Assembly: GCA_022570795.1 (NCBI GenBank)
Contig: JAKUDP010000002.1
Location: 2,666,001-2,730,000 of the forward strand
From: Sphaerulina vaccinii
Taxonomy: Eukaryota; Ascomycota; Dothideomycetes; Mycosphaerellales; Mycosphaerellaceae
Direction of reading: 5' to 3'
Length of the DNA stretch: 64,000 bases
Notes under the pieces: generated by a model
Databases searched by the model: none
Seen by the model: only the letters and a program-made list of their open reading frames with translations
Told to the model about the DNA's origin: nothing
Made by a program: the position numbers and the translations under genes
Part shown: positions 32,047 through 41,890 of the stretch, piece by piece
How positions within the stretch are numbered: the stretch's first letter is position 1
Layout of the letters: each line of letters opens with the position of its first letter

Positions 32047-32715
32047 TGGGAGAGGCGGTAGGCGGTAGGTGGTTGAGTTGGATGAGTGGATGTTAGTTAA
32101 GGAGAAGTTGTGAGGTTCGGAAGAGTGGCCGCTTTTATAGGTGGGGGCGGTGAGAATAGTTGTGTGACCTATTGTTGTTATGGTGAAGTGAGCTTCGCGT
32201 CCAAGTGAAGGAAGGAGCGCGTCCAAGTGAAGCAGAAACGGCAGGCGCGATGGGAGGTATTGATACATTACTATTATGTTTTGATCATGCTTATCCTTGT
32301 CTAAACAGGACAATGACAACATGCAGTATGCTGCCACCGCTCTCTGCAGACCGCCTCAAAATATCTCACCACCACGTCTGCAATTTCAGCAGCACAGTCG
32401 ACATCGCTGGGCAGAGACAGTGCGTATCTCATCTCCATGAACTGGAATGGCCACCGCGGCACCTGAGGCGCGACCCGATCGCAATGCCAAAACCCTTCCC
32501 ATTCACAGAAGCCAGAATTGAGTCCCATGTAGAAGGACGTGTTCCGCGAACGCGAATCTGACACGTGCTTCGTCGCAATGCCAGGTTCCTAGCACCATGC
32601 TCTGATGGGCTGTTCGATCCAACCTCAACACTTTGGCACGACGCTCCTGGTGCACTGATAGTTCGTCATTAGTCTGATGGTCCTTCTGAGGTTGGCCAAG
32701 GACACTGATAGTCGC
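32047..32715. other. intergenic, one doubtful frame
   Basis: Promoter of the SUMO-like gene plus 3' region of the lipase. A minus-strand frame of 87 codons (32564-32301) starts only with GTG and has no family match I can name, so it is not called. Confidence 0.4.
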
Positions 32716-34422
32716 TCAACCGACTTCCTTGCCAGTGACTGCGGCAATAGCAAGCTCATCGATGCGCTTCTTGTATAACTCCATCCGATGCATCTCAGGG
32801 TCTCCGAAGATCACGTCCCGCAACTGCTCGTCAGTGACCTGGATAGCTTCAATCGCACCTCGTCTGCCACCAGGTTTCTCGCGCAACAGCACCATCCGTC
32901 CGGCATTCGAAAGTGTAGCAGGTGGTACCTCCCATCTAGGCGACTGATACTTATTCCCAGCTTGGAAGCCACCTTTCAAGGTCTGACGCGAGACGTGCTT
33001 TCGTAGGGCGTTTGTTGTGTTCGGCGCTGAGTTCGGTGAAGGTGCAGCCACGATACGTACTATGGTACTCATGTAGGATCGATCCGCTCTGACGACAACA
33101 TCGCCCTCGTTCGCAAAGTGCATGAATACATTGCGCTCATACCGCTTGCCAGGAGGATTCTGTAGTGGTAGAAATGAGACTGGTGGGCTGCCAAAAGTGA
33201 TGCAGTGGACCCGCTTGAAGAAGCCTGTGAGATTGTTCAGTTCGGACTCGAAGCTAGAAGACATCATGTGCATGTATAGCAGGCTCGCCACGGCACCTCC
33301 TGCAGAGTGTCCTGTGAGGATGAGTGATGGTGGGCCGCGGTTATAGCTTTGTTCTTCAAGCACTCTCCGCAGACGGGCAGCCACCGGAGCTACCATGGCG
33401 CGAGCAATCTGTAGAAAGCCAGCATGTACTGCGTTGCCGACATCGTCAAGAAAGCCAGCAGGCTCGGTAGGCAGTGTTCTGAAGTTGATAGCCCAATCGA
33501 CCGGATTCCAGGTCTTGCTGCCCCTGATGGCAAGGACAATGATGTTCTTATCATCAACAGGTCTCGTCTTGATTACCATTGCTTTCGTGCCCCGGCGACA
33601 GTCGGCTTCGACATAGTCCTCGCGCTCATCCCGTCTGGGTCGTCTGTACACATTGGAAGATGCTTGAGCGGCCATGCAGATGATCTGCCAAGTGGGCATA
33701 TATATCTTAATAGGAAGCATGTACGGTGGCAGGCGTGAATTCTGATATTGCCATGTCTTGCGGAAGTCCACTATCGACACGGATTTGCTTGTGTTTGTGG
33801 TTTCGGTTTCCTTGATGGTCATCAGGCCCTTCGTGACCTTTGCCAGCTCTTCATCACTGTCTGATCCTTGATCATCGATGCTCGAGAACACATCATTGAC
33901 CCTGGCGGCTACAGATGCGACTCGATCGCAGAGAGCTGCGCCTTGGCTCATGGCTTGCACCAGGGGACAATCGAAGCGTCTGGCAGGCGCTCGTGTCGGC
34001 AGAGGAGGTGCACTAACGTCTACACTGCTCTGCCATGCTCTTTGCTCCCTGCTGCCATTGCTTGACAACGTCTGTGAGAGGTCAAGCGTGGTAGCCCAAG
34101 CTGATGCTTTCCTCCGCAATCTTCCATCTGGCCTCGACATCGTCTTGGTGGGCATGTAGACTTGCTGCTGGCTCTGTGCTGGTTGCAAGTAGAAAGCTCT
34201 ACTGCTTTGCTGTCCATAATCATAGTCGTTTCGATATGCATCGTACGGCGGAGGAGGAGACACTGGGACTGTCAACGGGCTTTGGCTGTACTCTTCGTAG
34301 GGCTGCACATATCCATTGCTGGCATATGCAGCAGTCCCGTAGACATTATTTTGTGATGTCTGCGGTGCTGTTGGGGCACGATGCATAGATTGCGTCGCCC
34401 ATTGTGGTTGGAAAGAGTTCAT
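32716..34422 (-). CDS. class 3 lipase
   Basis: Single exon of 568 aa starting at ATG 34422. The alpha/beta-hydrolase domain covers about residues 220-520. The nucleophile elbow TGHSAGG is at about residue 370, preceded by NIIVLAIRGSKTWNPVDWAI (oxyanion region). The acidic residue is in ANEGDVVVRAD (about 443), with ITFGSPPVSF between, and a His in LRKHVSR is a candidate third member. There is no signal peptide. The first 200 residues are Gln/Pro/Tyr/Ser-rich and probably disordered, so this is an intracellular lipase (diacylglycerol or phospholipid type) rather than a secreted one. Substrate cannot be deduced. Confidence 0.85.
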   Translation of the reverse strand: MNSFQPQWATQSMHRAPTAPQTSQNNVYGTAAYASNGYVQPYEEYSQSPLTVPVSPPPPYDAYRNDYDYGQQSSRAFYLQPAQSQQQVYMPTKTMSRPDGRLRRKASAWATTLDLSQTLSSNGSREQRAWQSSVDVSAPPLPTRAPARRFDCPLVQAMSQGAALCDRVASVAARVNDVFSSIDDQGSDSDEELAKVTKGLMTIKETETTNTSKSVSIVDFRKTWQYQNSRLPPYMLPIKIYMPTWQIICMAAQASSNVYRRPRRDEREDYVEADCRRGTKAMVIKTRPVDDKNIIVLAIRGSKTWNPVDWAINFRTLPTEPAGFLDDVGNAVHAGFLQIARAMVAPVAARLRRVLEEQSYNRGPPSLILTGHSAGGAVASLLYMHMMSSSFESELNNLTGFFKRVHCITFGSPPVSFLPLQNPPGKRYERNVFMHFANEGDVVVRADRSYMSTIVRIVAAPSPNSAPNTTNALRKHVSRQTLKGGFQAGNKYQSPRWEVPPATLSNAGRMVLLREKPGGRRGAIEAIQVTDEQLRDVIFGDPEMHRMELYKKRIDELAIAAVTGKEVG

Positions 34423-35866
34423 CGTCCTGTGCCTGCAGTGGGGAGGGGATCCTTGTCAACCTTGCACTCACTTGGCAGCTGAAAAGAACTTCCAACGTGT
34501 GAGAGGACGATTCATTTATCGTGTTCGATCGGTTCCACAGGATCCGAGTGTGCGTCAATGGCCTGGGATGGAACGGGGAGAAAGTGCGTGATGCAGCAAG
34601 GCGACGACCACGAGGCCGCTCTAGTATTCAGCAAGAACAAAGAGGAACAGGACGACTGTGAAACGAAGCATCTGCGACAAGACGCTGGCTGCGCCTCGCT
34701 GTCCAGTCAGAGCTGCGAATGCCGCCAAACCTGGCACAATCGGACATATTGGGACTTGAGGTGCTTATGATATGCCGGGTCATGGCCGTTGTGTGGTCGG
34801 CATAAGACAGCCACCCGTCCACAGGCGTTGGTGCAACTGACATTGATGCATGCGAGCCAGTGTTTGCAGATGGGGAGAACGCTCACTCTTGCCTATCGGG
34901 ACGTTTCGCGTCCTGATATGCAGGCACCCGGCTGCTGGATGTGGGAGCTACAGGTCAGATCGATGCCAACAAAGTGTTCAGCAGACATCTTGATACTGTA
35001 CAGTCTCTTAAAACATCCGGAAAGAGAACACCGCACCGACGGCGCTCTGCTCCGCGGCAAGCATTGCACATCGAACGCAGATGGAGACACCGCCGCGTGC
35101 ATTTCCCGGTGTGTCCAGACCATGGATTATGATACAGCAGAAGGCAGACGAGCGGCCTAGTGAGTAGCGCGATCCTACTCACCGCACTTGATGTTTGCTC
35201 TTGCTCACCGCAAGTGAGGAGCAAGGCGTGATATGAGCGGCCTTTAGAGGACTTGACCCAGCTGACACATGATAGTGCCGCAGTGTTGCACCGGCGATCG
35301 GACTCGTAACGTGTTCAACTCATCTCGTTGATCACTGATGCTCCTATCAGCCCTACAGGCAGCCTCACCTAAACAGGCGTGAGACTTACACAGGACCGCT
35401 TTCCGGCTTTCATCGTGTTACGTTACTAGCTAGCTGGGCAGCTACGCAGTGTTGATACACTTCCATCGAAGGCAATAGACCACGTACAGCGCCATAGTTG
35501 ACACTCAGCTCAGCCCACTGCTTCTGGGCACAGCAGCTTCAGCCAAGGCGGAATATGAAGCCATATCTGTACTCGCGGAACGGACTGAGTCACGGCAGCA
35601 GCGGAGCTTTCTATTTGAGTATCTGCGAACTATGCTACTAGTATACCATTCGGTGTGCTGACACAAATCTAGCAGGGCAAATTGTCTAACTTGCTGCAGC
35701 TTACAGATCTCTCCTTGAAAGGCCACCAGGGCCGTAGACCACCAGTGCAGCATCGTGAACCGACCACATGCCTGCACTCCGACGACGTTCTGGCTCCCTG
35801 ACCTTTCCTGGTCTGTCCCATTCGATAACTTGGTCATGCCTAGTCTCCCACAGGCTGTTCGCCTCA
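34423..35866. other. 1.44 kb intergenic region, no supported gene
   Basis: Lipase promoter on the left and 3' region of the F-box-like gene on the right. Several frames of 60-120 codons on both strands overlap one another and have no motifs. Confidence 0.45.
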
Positions 35867-36799
35867 TCATGGCGGTAACACCGTGTCAGCCTCCGTAGCA
35901 TACGAGGACTGCTTGCTGAACTTCCCAGGCACAAATATGCGAGGAGCTGAATAGTAGGTGAAGTCGATACTCGCGCGTACATCATACGTACTCTCCAGGC
36001 GCTTGATCACATCTCGGACACTCATATCTTCCAGCACTCTGTACTCTGGAACAAGTCCATCCCGGCCCCAGAGAGTGTTCACTCTGAACGGTGCCTCCTC
36101 CTTAAGACTGGATGCAGTCTCCTCCAACAGAGCATCAAGGATACCTTCCATGGTCCAGCCATCTTGCGTACTCGTAGAGTGGAACTTAGGTTCGCAGAAT
36201 AGCTTCAATCGAGCGTAGGTGGTGCCTCCGTCAATGAAGACGATTTGCATCCAAATTCTGGCAACCTTGCAGGGCGGACTCGTGATGAACATACTGGCCC
36301 ATGAGGGTTTGCGTCCTCGAACAAAGTCTGCAAGCAATAGGGCCATGTCACTTCTGAACCCAAGATACTCTCCAGCTGATAGGTAGAACTGGCGTAGTGT
36401 TTGGGAAGGTGATTCGAAGACGGCGAGATTGCTCGTGATTGGTGCAAAGGGCGCACTGAAGGAGATGTCGCTGTCTTGAGAGGTCGCCTGACTTATGCGT
36501 GCCAAGCGTAGCGGTTTCCCGTTTGGATCGCGTCTTGATCTTTGAAGCACGATAGCCCATTCCTCTTCGCCGGTGAGGTCGCGTGGTATGCGAAGGAACA
36601 GCTTCTCTTCGAGCGTGGGAGACGTCTGCACAGTTTGACGGAAGAACAGAGCGACTCGAGTCGTGCTGATGATTTGTCGTACGGGCAGATATTCGAGGAT
36701 TTGCTCGAGCAGTTCGGGGATGCGTGCCAACTTCGCACCTGCTGGCCCATTGTATGGCTGAGTTGTGTCAGAGTCTGGTGTAGAGAGACTTTCCGGCAT
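35867..36799 (-). CDS. F-box-like domain protein
   Basis: Single exon of 310 aa from ATG 36799. Residues about 26-70 (ARIPELLEQILEYLPVRQII, then STTRVALFFRQTVQTSPTLE) match the F-box two-helix pattern with the typical 'L.Q.L.F.R...I..S..L...LFL' continuation of Dothideomycete F-box-like proteins. No LRR or WD repeats follow. The remainder is a mixed alpha/beta region of unknown role. The likely function is as a substrate receptor of an SCF ligase. It resembles the partial gene at the left window edge in its F-box, but the C-terminal parts differ. Confidence 0.65.
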   Translation of the reverse strand: MPESLSTPDSDTTQPYNGPAGAKLARIPELLEQILEYLPVRQIISTTRVALFFRQTVQTSPTLEEKLFLRIPRDLTGEEEWAIVLQRSRRDPNGKPLRLARISQATSQDSDISFSAPFAPITSNLAVFESPSQTLRQFYLSAGEYLGFRSDMALLLADFVRGRKPSWASMFITSPPCKVARIWMQIVFIDGGTTYARLKLFCEPKFHSTSTQDGWTMEGILDALLEETASSLKEEAPFRVNTLWGRDGLVPEYRVLEDMSVRDVIKRLESTYDVRASIDFTYYSAPRIFVPGKFSKQSSYATEADTVLPP

Positions 36800-37363
36800 T
36801 GCGTTAGAACGAGCTCTGGTTTCAGCGTGCTAGTTGAGTGCGTGCTATCGAGATTGAAGAAAGTTTCGATCGTTGAGGTAGAAGGAGGTAAGCTCGTGAC
36901 ATTTCCAAGGCACTTTACTGGCATCACAGTCACTAAGGAAATAGGCATCCAGGGCACTCAGACGCACAAAGTTTTCGAACATTCACTCGACGCTACTAGC
37001 AGACAAGCCACAACTCGAACAGTCCTGGCATCACCAGGAGCCTGCGGGTCATACTTGACAACGCAGCTCTTGTCCGATTTACCAGCCGTACAGGGCAGGT
37101 ATAGTGACATCGCGGCGTGAGCATAGTCATAAAAGAATTGACCATAGACCTCAGACTTCATCACATTGACTCAACGACCAGCTTTCGCGGTTGTATCGCA
37201 CACATTAATGTTTTTATCATTACTGGTCATGGTTCCCTCTTCCATCTCATGTCGCACTGCCGCGGCTGCTGGCACGTTGCTGATCAAAGAAAGCAGACTT
37301 CGAAATTGAAGTTAGATTCAATTATATGGCTGCCAAGAGCTTTCCCGCTAGTACCAAAGATCA
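36800..37363. other. intergenic, no supported gene
   Basis: About 560 bases: F-box-like gene promoter and 3' region of the FAD oxidase. Nothing recognised. Confidence 0.45.
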
Positions 37364-38993
37364 TCACCACAACTTAAACCCTCCCGGCATGACCCTCTGC
37401 CAGAACCCTGTTGGATCGTATCTCTTACTGACTGCCCTCAAGAACGTAACCTCTTCCACTCCATACCCAGCGAAAGGATCTTGGAACCTCTCCGCATAGT
37501 TCAAATAGACATACTTCGAATACACGCCCATCTTCTTCGCAAGTCTCACACCCGCGTTAGTGAGCTTCTCATACTCATTGCTGATCACCTCATCATCTTC
37601 GGCTTTGGCCCAGAAAGCAGAGAAGAGGACGTTGACCAGATTCGTATCCTTTGGTCCCAGGCCGAGGACATTGCCTCCTGTGTGCGACGACTTCTCAATG
37701 ATGGCTTGGGGCACGGGCTGGAAGGAGAGTGTTGCGTAGAAGCCCGCCACAGTCTGATTGAGTCGCATGTTCGTTTCTTCGACCAGAGCTGTGAATTGCT
37801 TTGCGAAAGCTGCACTGTTCTGGTAGGAGAATGTGACAAAGTTCGGTCGTGGGCCTGCCATGCTCGTTTCGGCTGCCAATTCGTCTGTGAAAGAAGACAG
37901 AGGTGCTATGCGCAGGGTGCTTTGTAGCTGAGGCTGAATGTTTACAAGTCCTTGTAAGAGAGGCGGTGTTTCATTCCGAGCTGGAATCTTCGTGTACTGC
38001 AGAGTATTGACAGCAAAACGTCCTTGCGATGACCAAGAGAGAGATGCGATTACTGCGGCGTATGGATCGTAGTTGTTGCCGCTTCCTGCTACCTTGGCGA
38101 ATTCTTCGAATTGGCGATCGACGGTTGACCAGTCGTAGATGATTTGTCCTCCGAGGAAGTTGGCGCTGTCCAACGCACGGAATTTGAAGTTTGTAACTAT
38201 GCCAAAATTGCTTGAGCCGCCTTTTAGTGCTCGGAAGAGGTCTGGTTTGTTGGTCGAGGAGATGTTCTCAATCGTACCGTTGGCTGTGACGAGTTCGTAG
38301 GAGAGGATATTATCGCAGACGAAGCCGAAGCGTGCAGAGAAGAAGCTGATGCCACCTCCTAGGACCTATGACAAGCTGTCAGCTCGACCGTGCTTACGGA
38401 GTGTCTTCAAAGAATGAGCTTACGAGACCTCCGGCGCCGACTGTGCTATCACGTCCACCGATGATGGCGAGATTTGCTTTGTCCAGGGGTGCATATATCT
38501 CGCCCCAGATGGCACCGCCACCAACGCTGACGGACTCCCTGTCTGGAGCGATTGTGACACTGTTGAGCGCTCGAAGATCGATGGTGACTCCATTCTGGAT
38601 GTTCGCAGAGCCTGGCCATGCTGTATGACCGCCACCTCGAACTGCAAAAGGGCATGCAGGATAACCTCCAGGATTCAGCTTGCTTAATGTCTTGATGGCA
38701 GTGGACATGTCTTGGGCAGATGTCGGCTTGACGATACAAGCTGTACTCAATTAGCGCATGTCGTGTACTTTGTGCAGTGGAGACTTGCCTGGATGTATAT
38801 CGGACTCTCGATCAGACCAGTATGTCGATAGAGATGTATTGTAGACATTGCTGCTCACAGAGAAGACCTTTCCCTGCAGATGCTCGTCAAGTCCTTCGCA
38901 ACATGAAGCAGGATGGTTCACTGCGAAGGCTGACACTCTCAGAATCTGAAGTATGCTGGCACAAAGGCCAAGATTAAAAGTCTTTACTAGCAT
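37364..38993 (-). CDS. FAD-linked oxidase, berberine-bridge-enzyme type
   Basis: Exons 38993-38789, 38740-38424 and 38365-37364 encode 507 aa. Intron 1 is 48 bases with a GC donor (GCAAGT) and TACAG acceptor; intron 2 is GTAAGC...CATAG. Both splices join family sequence: CIVKPTSAQD after the first, GGLVLGGGISFFSARFGFVC across the second. FAVRGGGHTAWPGS holds the His (about 107) that binds FAD covalently in this family. The C-terminal BBE box reads RYDPTGFWQRVMPGGFK. A hydrophobic start (LGLCASILQILRVSAFA) suggests secretion. Such enzymes oxidise sugars, alkaloids or polyketides; the substrate is unknown and no biosynthetic genes adjoin it. Confidence 0.85.
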
Positions 38994-39612
38994 TGTAGGA
39001 CTAATGTAGCAGAATACCTGTGCCGAAGCCACAGCATGGACTTGAGGAAGTCTTTTGTAATGAGCTGAAGTTCAGCTGCTGAACGCCTAACGGGAGATGC
39101 ATTTCTGCATGTGCTACTGTAGCACGGCATTGCAGTACATGCTAGCCCGAACGAGCAACTTTCGTGCTGTATGAGTGGTTGCTGAGGGTACGTTGACCGG
39201 ATGTCCTGCAGCCGCTTGGGGAGATCAGCCGTTTCTGCCGATCATGGCCGTTTCGAGGTTATGCGCATCTCAGCTTGTTGGATGACTTGGGTGTCTCGGA
39301 GCTGCTTTTGATGTATATGTGATATGCAGCAGGGCGAGACGATAGCCACAGACTACGATGGTCGAACACGAGTACGATATCTCAGCCTGATGGATGGTTC
39401 AAAGCACACATCGGCCCTGTAGCTCGTGAAAGACATCCTGGATTCTGTCAGTCAGAATTGTGGTATGCGTGTTGAAGTGTAGAGGTGAAAGGAGCGATGT
39501 AGTCTATGATAGTAGTCTGTGGGCAGAGCTCTGTCTTGCAAAGGTCGTCATCACCTCTACGTGAAACACCGCAATTGTTTCCTAAACAACATCCATTCTG
39601 ACTTCTCCTCCT
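38994..39612. other. intergenic, no supported gene
   Basis: About 620 bases between two minus-strand genes. No coding pattern; holds the FAD oxidase promoter and the MAPEG gene 3' end. Confidence 0.45.
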
Positions 39613-40083
39613 TTACAAGCCCCAGTACTCCTTCACGAGGTATGTGCCATATCCAGCCAGACCGAGCTGCACAGCCAGCGTGGTGAAGAAGCCGATGGGG
39701 CGACCTCTACCAGTATGCGCGTGCTTCTTGCCGTGAACAAGCAGACCAGCCTCGACATGAATGACTCTGGCAACAGTGAGAGCTGCCAGCGCCCACGTCA
39801 AGACCTTCTTGCTTCCTCCATTGGCCTCCACGAACCCTGCGAGGAGAAGGGCGAGTGGGACGTTTTCGTTGAAGTTGCCCTGAGCGCGGCAGGCTACGAG
39901 GAGCGCGTCGTCTTCACCGGCGGAAGACGCGGAAGTCTGGGCGATGGCCTGGTTGGCCTTGATGCGTTGCTGAACGACGCGTCCCTGGAGGAAGACGTAG
40001 TAGAGGGAGAGCGGGAGGGCGAAGGTGGTGGTGATGGGCAGTCCCAGACCGAGACCGACTGATGCGTAATCACTGGTCAGCAT
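39613..40083 (-). CDS. MAPEG family membrane protein
   Basis: Single exon, 156 aa, the usual size for the family (membrane-associated proteins in eicosanoid and glutathione metabolism). Four hydrophobic segments are visible: LGLGLPITTTFALPLSLYYV, VPLALLLAGFVEA, VLTWALAALTVARVIHVEAG and IGFFTTLAVQLGLAGYGTYL. The family signature is CRAQGNFNENVPLALLL, and the Arg in TVARVIH is at its normal place. Members have glutathione transferase or peroxidase activity or act as chaperone-like membrane proteins. The start codon lies only 35 bases from the left LTR of the retroelement, so the insertion sits in or next to this gene's promoter. Confidence 0.85.
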   Translation of the reverse strand: MLTSDYASVGLGLGLPITTTFALPLSLYYVFLQGRVVQQRIKANQAIAQTSASSAGEDDALLVACRAQGNFNENVPLALLLAGFVEANGGSKKVLTWALAALTVARVIHVEAGLLVHGKKHAHTGRGRPIGFFTTLAVQLGLAGYGTYLVKEYWGL

Positions 40084-40112
40084 TGTATGGTGGTGTGGCT
40101 AGGGGTGGCTGT

Positions 40113-40117
40113 ATTCC
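40113..40117. repeat. target-site duplication, left copy (ATTCC)
   Basis: ATTCC precedes the left LTR and recurs right after the right LTR at 46081-46085. A 5-base duplication is the size copia integrases make, and its identity shows that the element ends are true insertion ends. Confidence 0.85.
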
Positions 40118-40341
40118 TGATGCGAGGCAGTCATTTACGTAATCACTTGGCAATTTCATGAATATTGGAATATATGGATCAGATTGTGTAGGAGTTAACA
40201 ACTAATCGTTCTAAGCAATCTGCAGTGCGTTCTATATACTAAATTGCTTGCCAAGATCTAAGAAATCTCTACACAAGCCTAGAGGGCTAGTTTTCCTATA
40301 TTCTTAGCTTATATTCGGTGTTTTCGGCTACCCGCGTAACA
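40118..40341 (-). repeat. LTR, downstream (3') copy of the element
   Basis: 224 bases that align with 45858-46080. On the element's strand it starts TGTTACGCGG and ends GCATCA, so it has the TG...CA ends of LTRs. Its outer half (40118 to about 40225) keeps CpA/TpG sites that are TpA in the other copy; its inner half shows the reverse. Confidence 0.92.
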
Positions 40342-40350
40342 CACCCCTTT
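40342..40350 (-). other. polypurine tract
   Basis: On the minus strand AAAGGGGTG abuts the start of the 3' LTR. This is the place and composition of the plus-strand primer used in LTR retroelement replication, and it fixes the element's orientation. Confidence 0.7.
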
Positions 40351-41539
40351 AGCTAGTATAGCATTATATATAGTAGTTATCTATCGACCTCCTTTCTAAA
40401 GTAGATATATACTATTATACCTAGGTACTACTAGTAGCTACTTTGCTATCTACTATTATATCGATTTCTACTAAGAAGAGTTTCTCTAACTTGTTTTAGT
40501 ATATGCTTAGTAAGCGAGTATCGCTCGTTTCCTATATTTTAGGTATTAGTATCGGTTAAAGGCCTAGCTATATAATAAACTACTATTATTATTATATAGT
40601 AAGTAGTTTAGTAAGGCCGTCTATAGGCATGTTTCGTATTAGTATATATTTAACGTTAAGCTTGTTGTTCTACACCTCTTGTCGTAGCTAGTATTAGTAT
40701 ATATTAACATATCGAAGCTTACTATTAACTATACCTTCCTTAGTTATTAATCGAATTGTTTATTAGTTATTATAGTAGAGGGTTAGTATATTATTAAATG
40801 TAATAGATAGTTGTTTGAATAGTAATTGCTACTAAATAAGCTCGCTTCCGGCATGTAATAATATAGTAAGTTCGGCCTTAGTAGTACTTTTCGTAATAGT
40901 CGATTGCTTACTAGCTTTCTATAAGGTTAGTCTACTAAATACGAAGAAAACATAGCTCTTAGAGCTCTTGAAGTTACTATAATCTGCAAAGCTAGCGTCG
41001 GAGGTACTAAGGAAGCTACCTTGTTATAATAGTAGTACCTTATTACTATATATATATAGTAAGTAAGCCTTGAAGTAACTATAGACTAAGTATAATAGCT
41101 TAGTTTGTAAGAGGTATCGAATATAGTAGTTTATAGCTTAGAGGTATACTTTTATTAGATTAACTAAGTAATAACTAAGTATAGAGGCTGCTTTTGCAAT
41201 ATCTAGCCTTGTTTTAATAGCATACTAGTTAATTGAACTAACGTATTATTAGTAGTTAAGAACTAGCTATTTCTCGGTATAATAGCTCTTAGGTATAGAC
41301 TAATCTATATTTATAGGTATAGGCATATTAGTCTGTTTGTCGCCTAGAGTAATACTAAATCTTTGTGCTATATACTTAATATACTCCTATTACAAGAGGT
41401 ATATAAGCTTCTTAGCTCTATCTCTATAGATCTTAATACTAAGAAACTACTTTACTTTACTTTATAAAGTTATATTATAATATTCGAATAGTTGTTGTTT
41501 AAGAGCTTGTGCGTATACCTTGTTCTTCTTATAGTAGAT

Positions 41540-41890
41540 TATAACAATGTCGTCTATATAGAAGAAGACTAGTACACCCTTGTTGTCGTAGTATAGGTAT
41601 AGAACATCTAGTATCAGATGCAAGCCAAACTCTAAAAGTAATATAGTAAACTTAGCCTACTATAACATAGGGGCTTCTTTAAGGCTATAGAGTGCTTATA
41701 ATAACTATAATACTTTACCCTTCTATCTAAACCCCTCAGGCGCCTACATATATATAGTGTAAGGTAGTAAGGTATTAAGAAACGTATTAACAACGTTAAA
41801 TTGCTCTATTTCTATTCCGAAGGCAGTAGCTAATATATAGTAGAAGTAGAAAATGCATGCTATTACTATAGCTATATAGGTGTCGAATGT
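41540..41890 (-). pseudogene. copia reverse transcriptase remnant
   Basis: Minus-strand translation gives, with stops, IEIEQFNVVNTFLN, then APEGFR, ALYSLKEAP and FYIDDIVII. These align with the copia RT blocks around the DV-x-TAFLNG, PEGF, ALYGLKQAP and YVDDI motifs. The catalytic YIDD lies at about 41,561-41,550. Changes such as D to N and G to S fit G-to-A mutation. Stops at several Trp and Gln positions show it is dead. Confidence 0.85.

Noticed and set aside
32301..32564. 87-codon minus-strand frame between the SUMO-like and lipase genes
   Set aside because: Starts only with GTG, has an upstream in-frame TAG, and shows no recognisable motif or splice partner.
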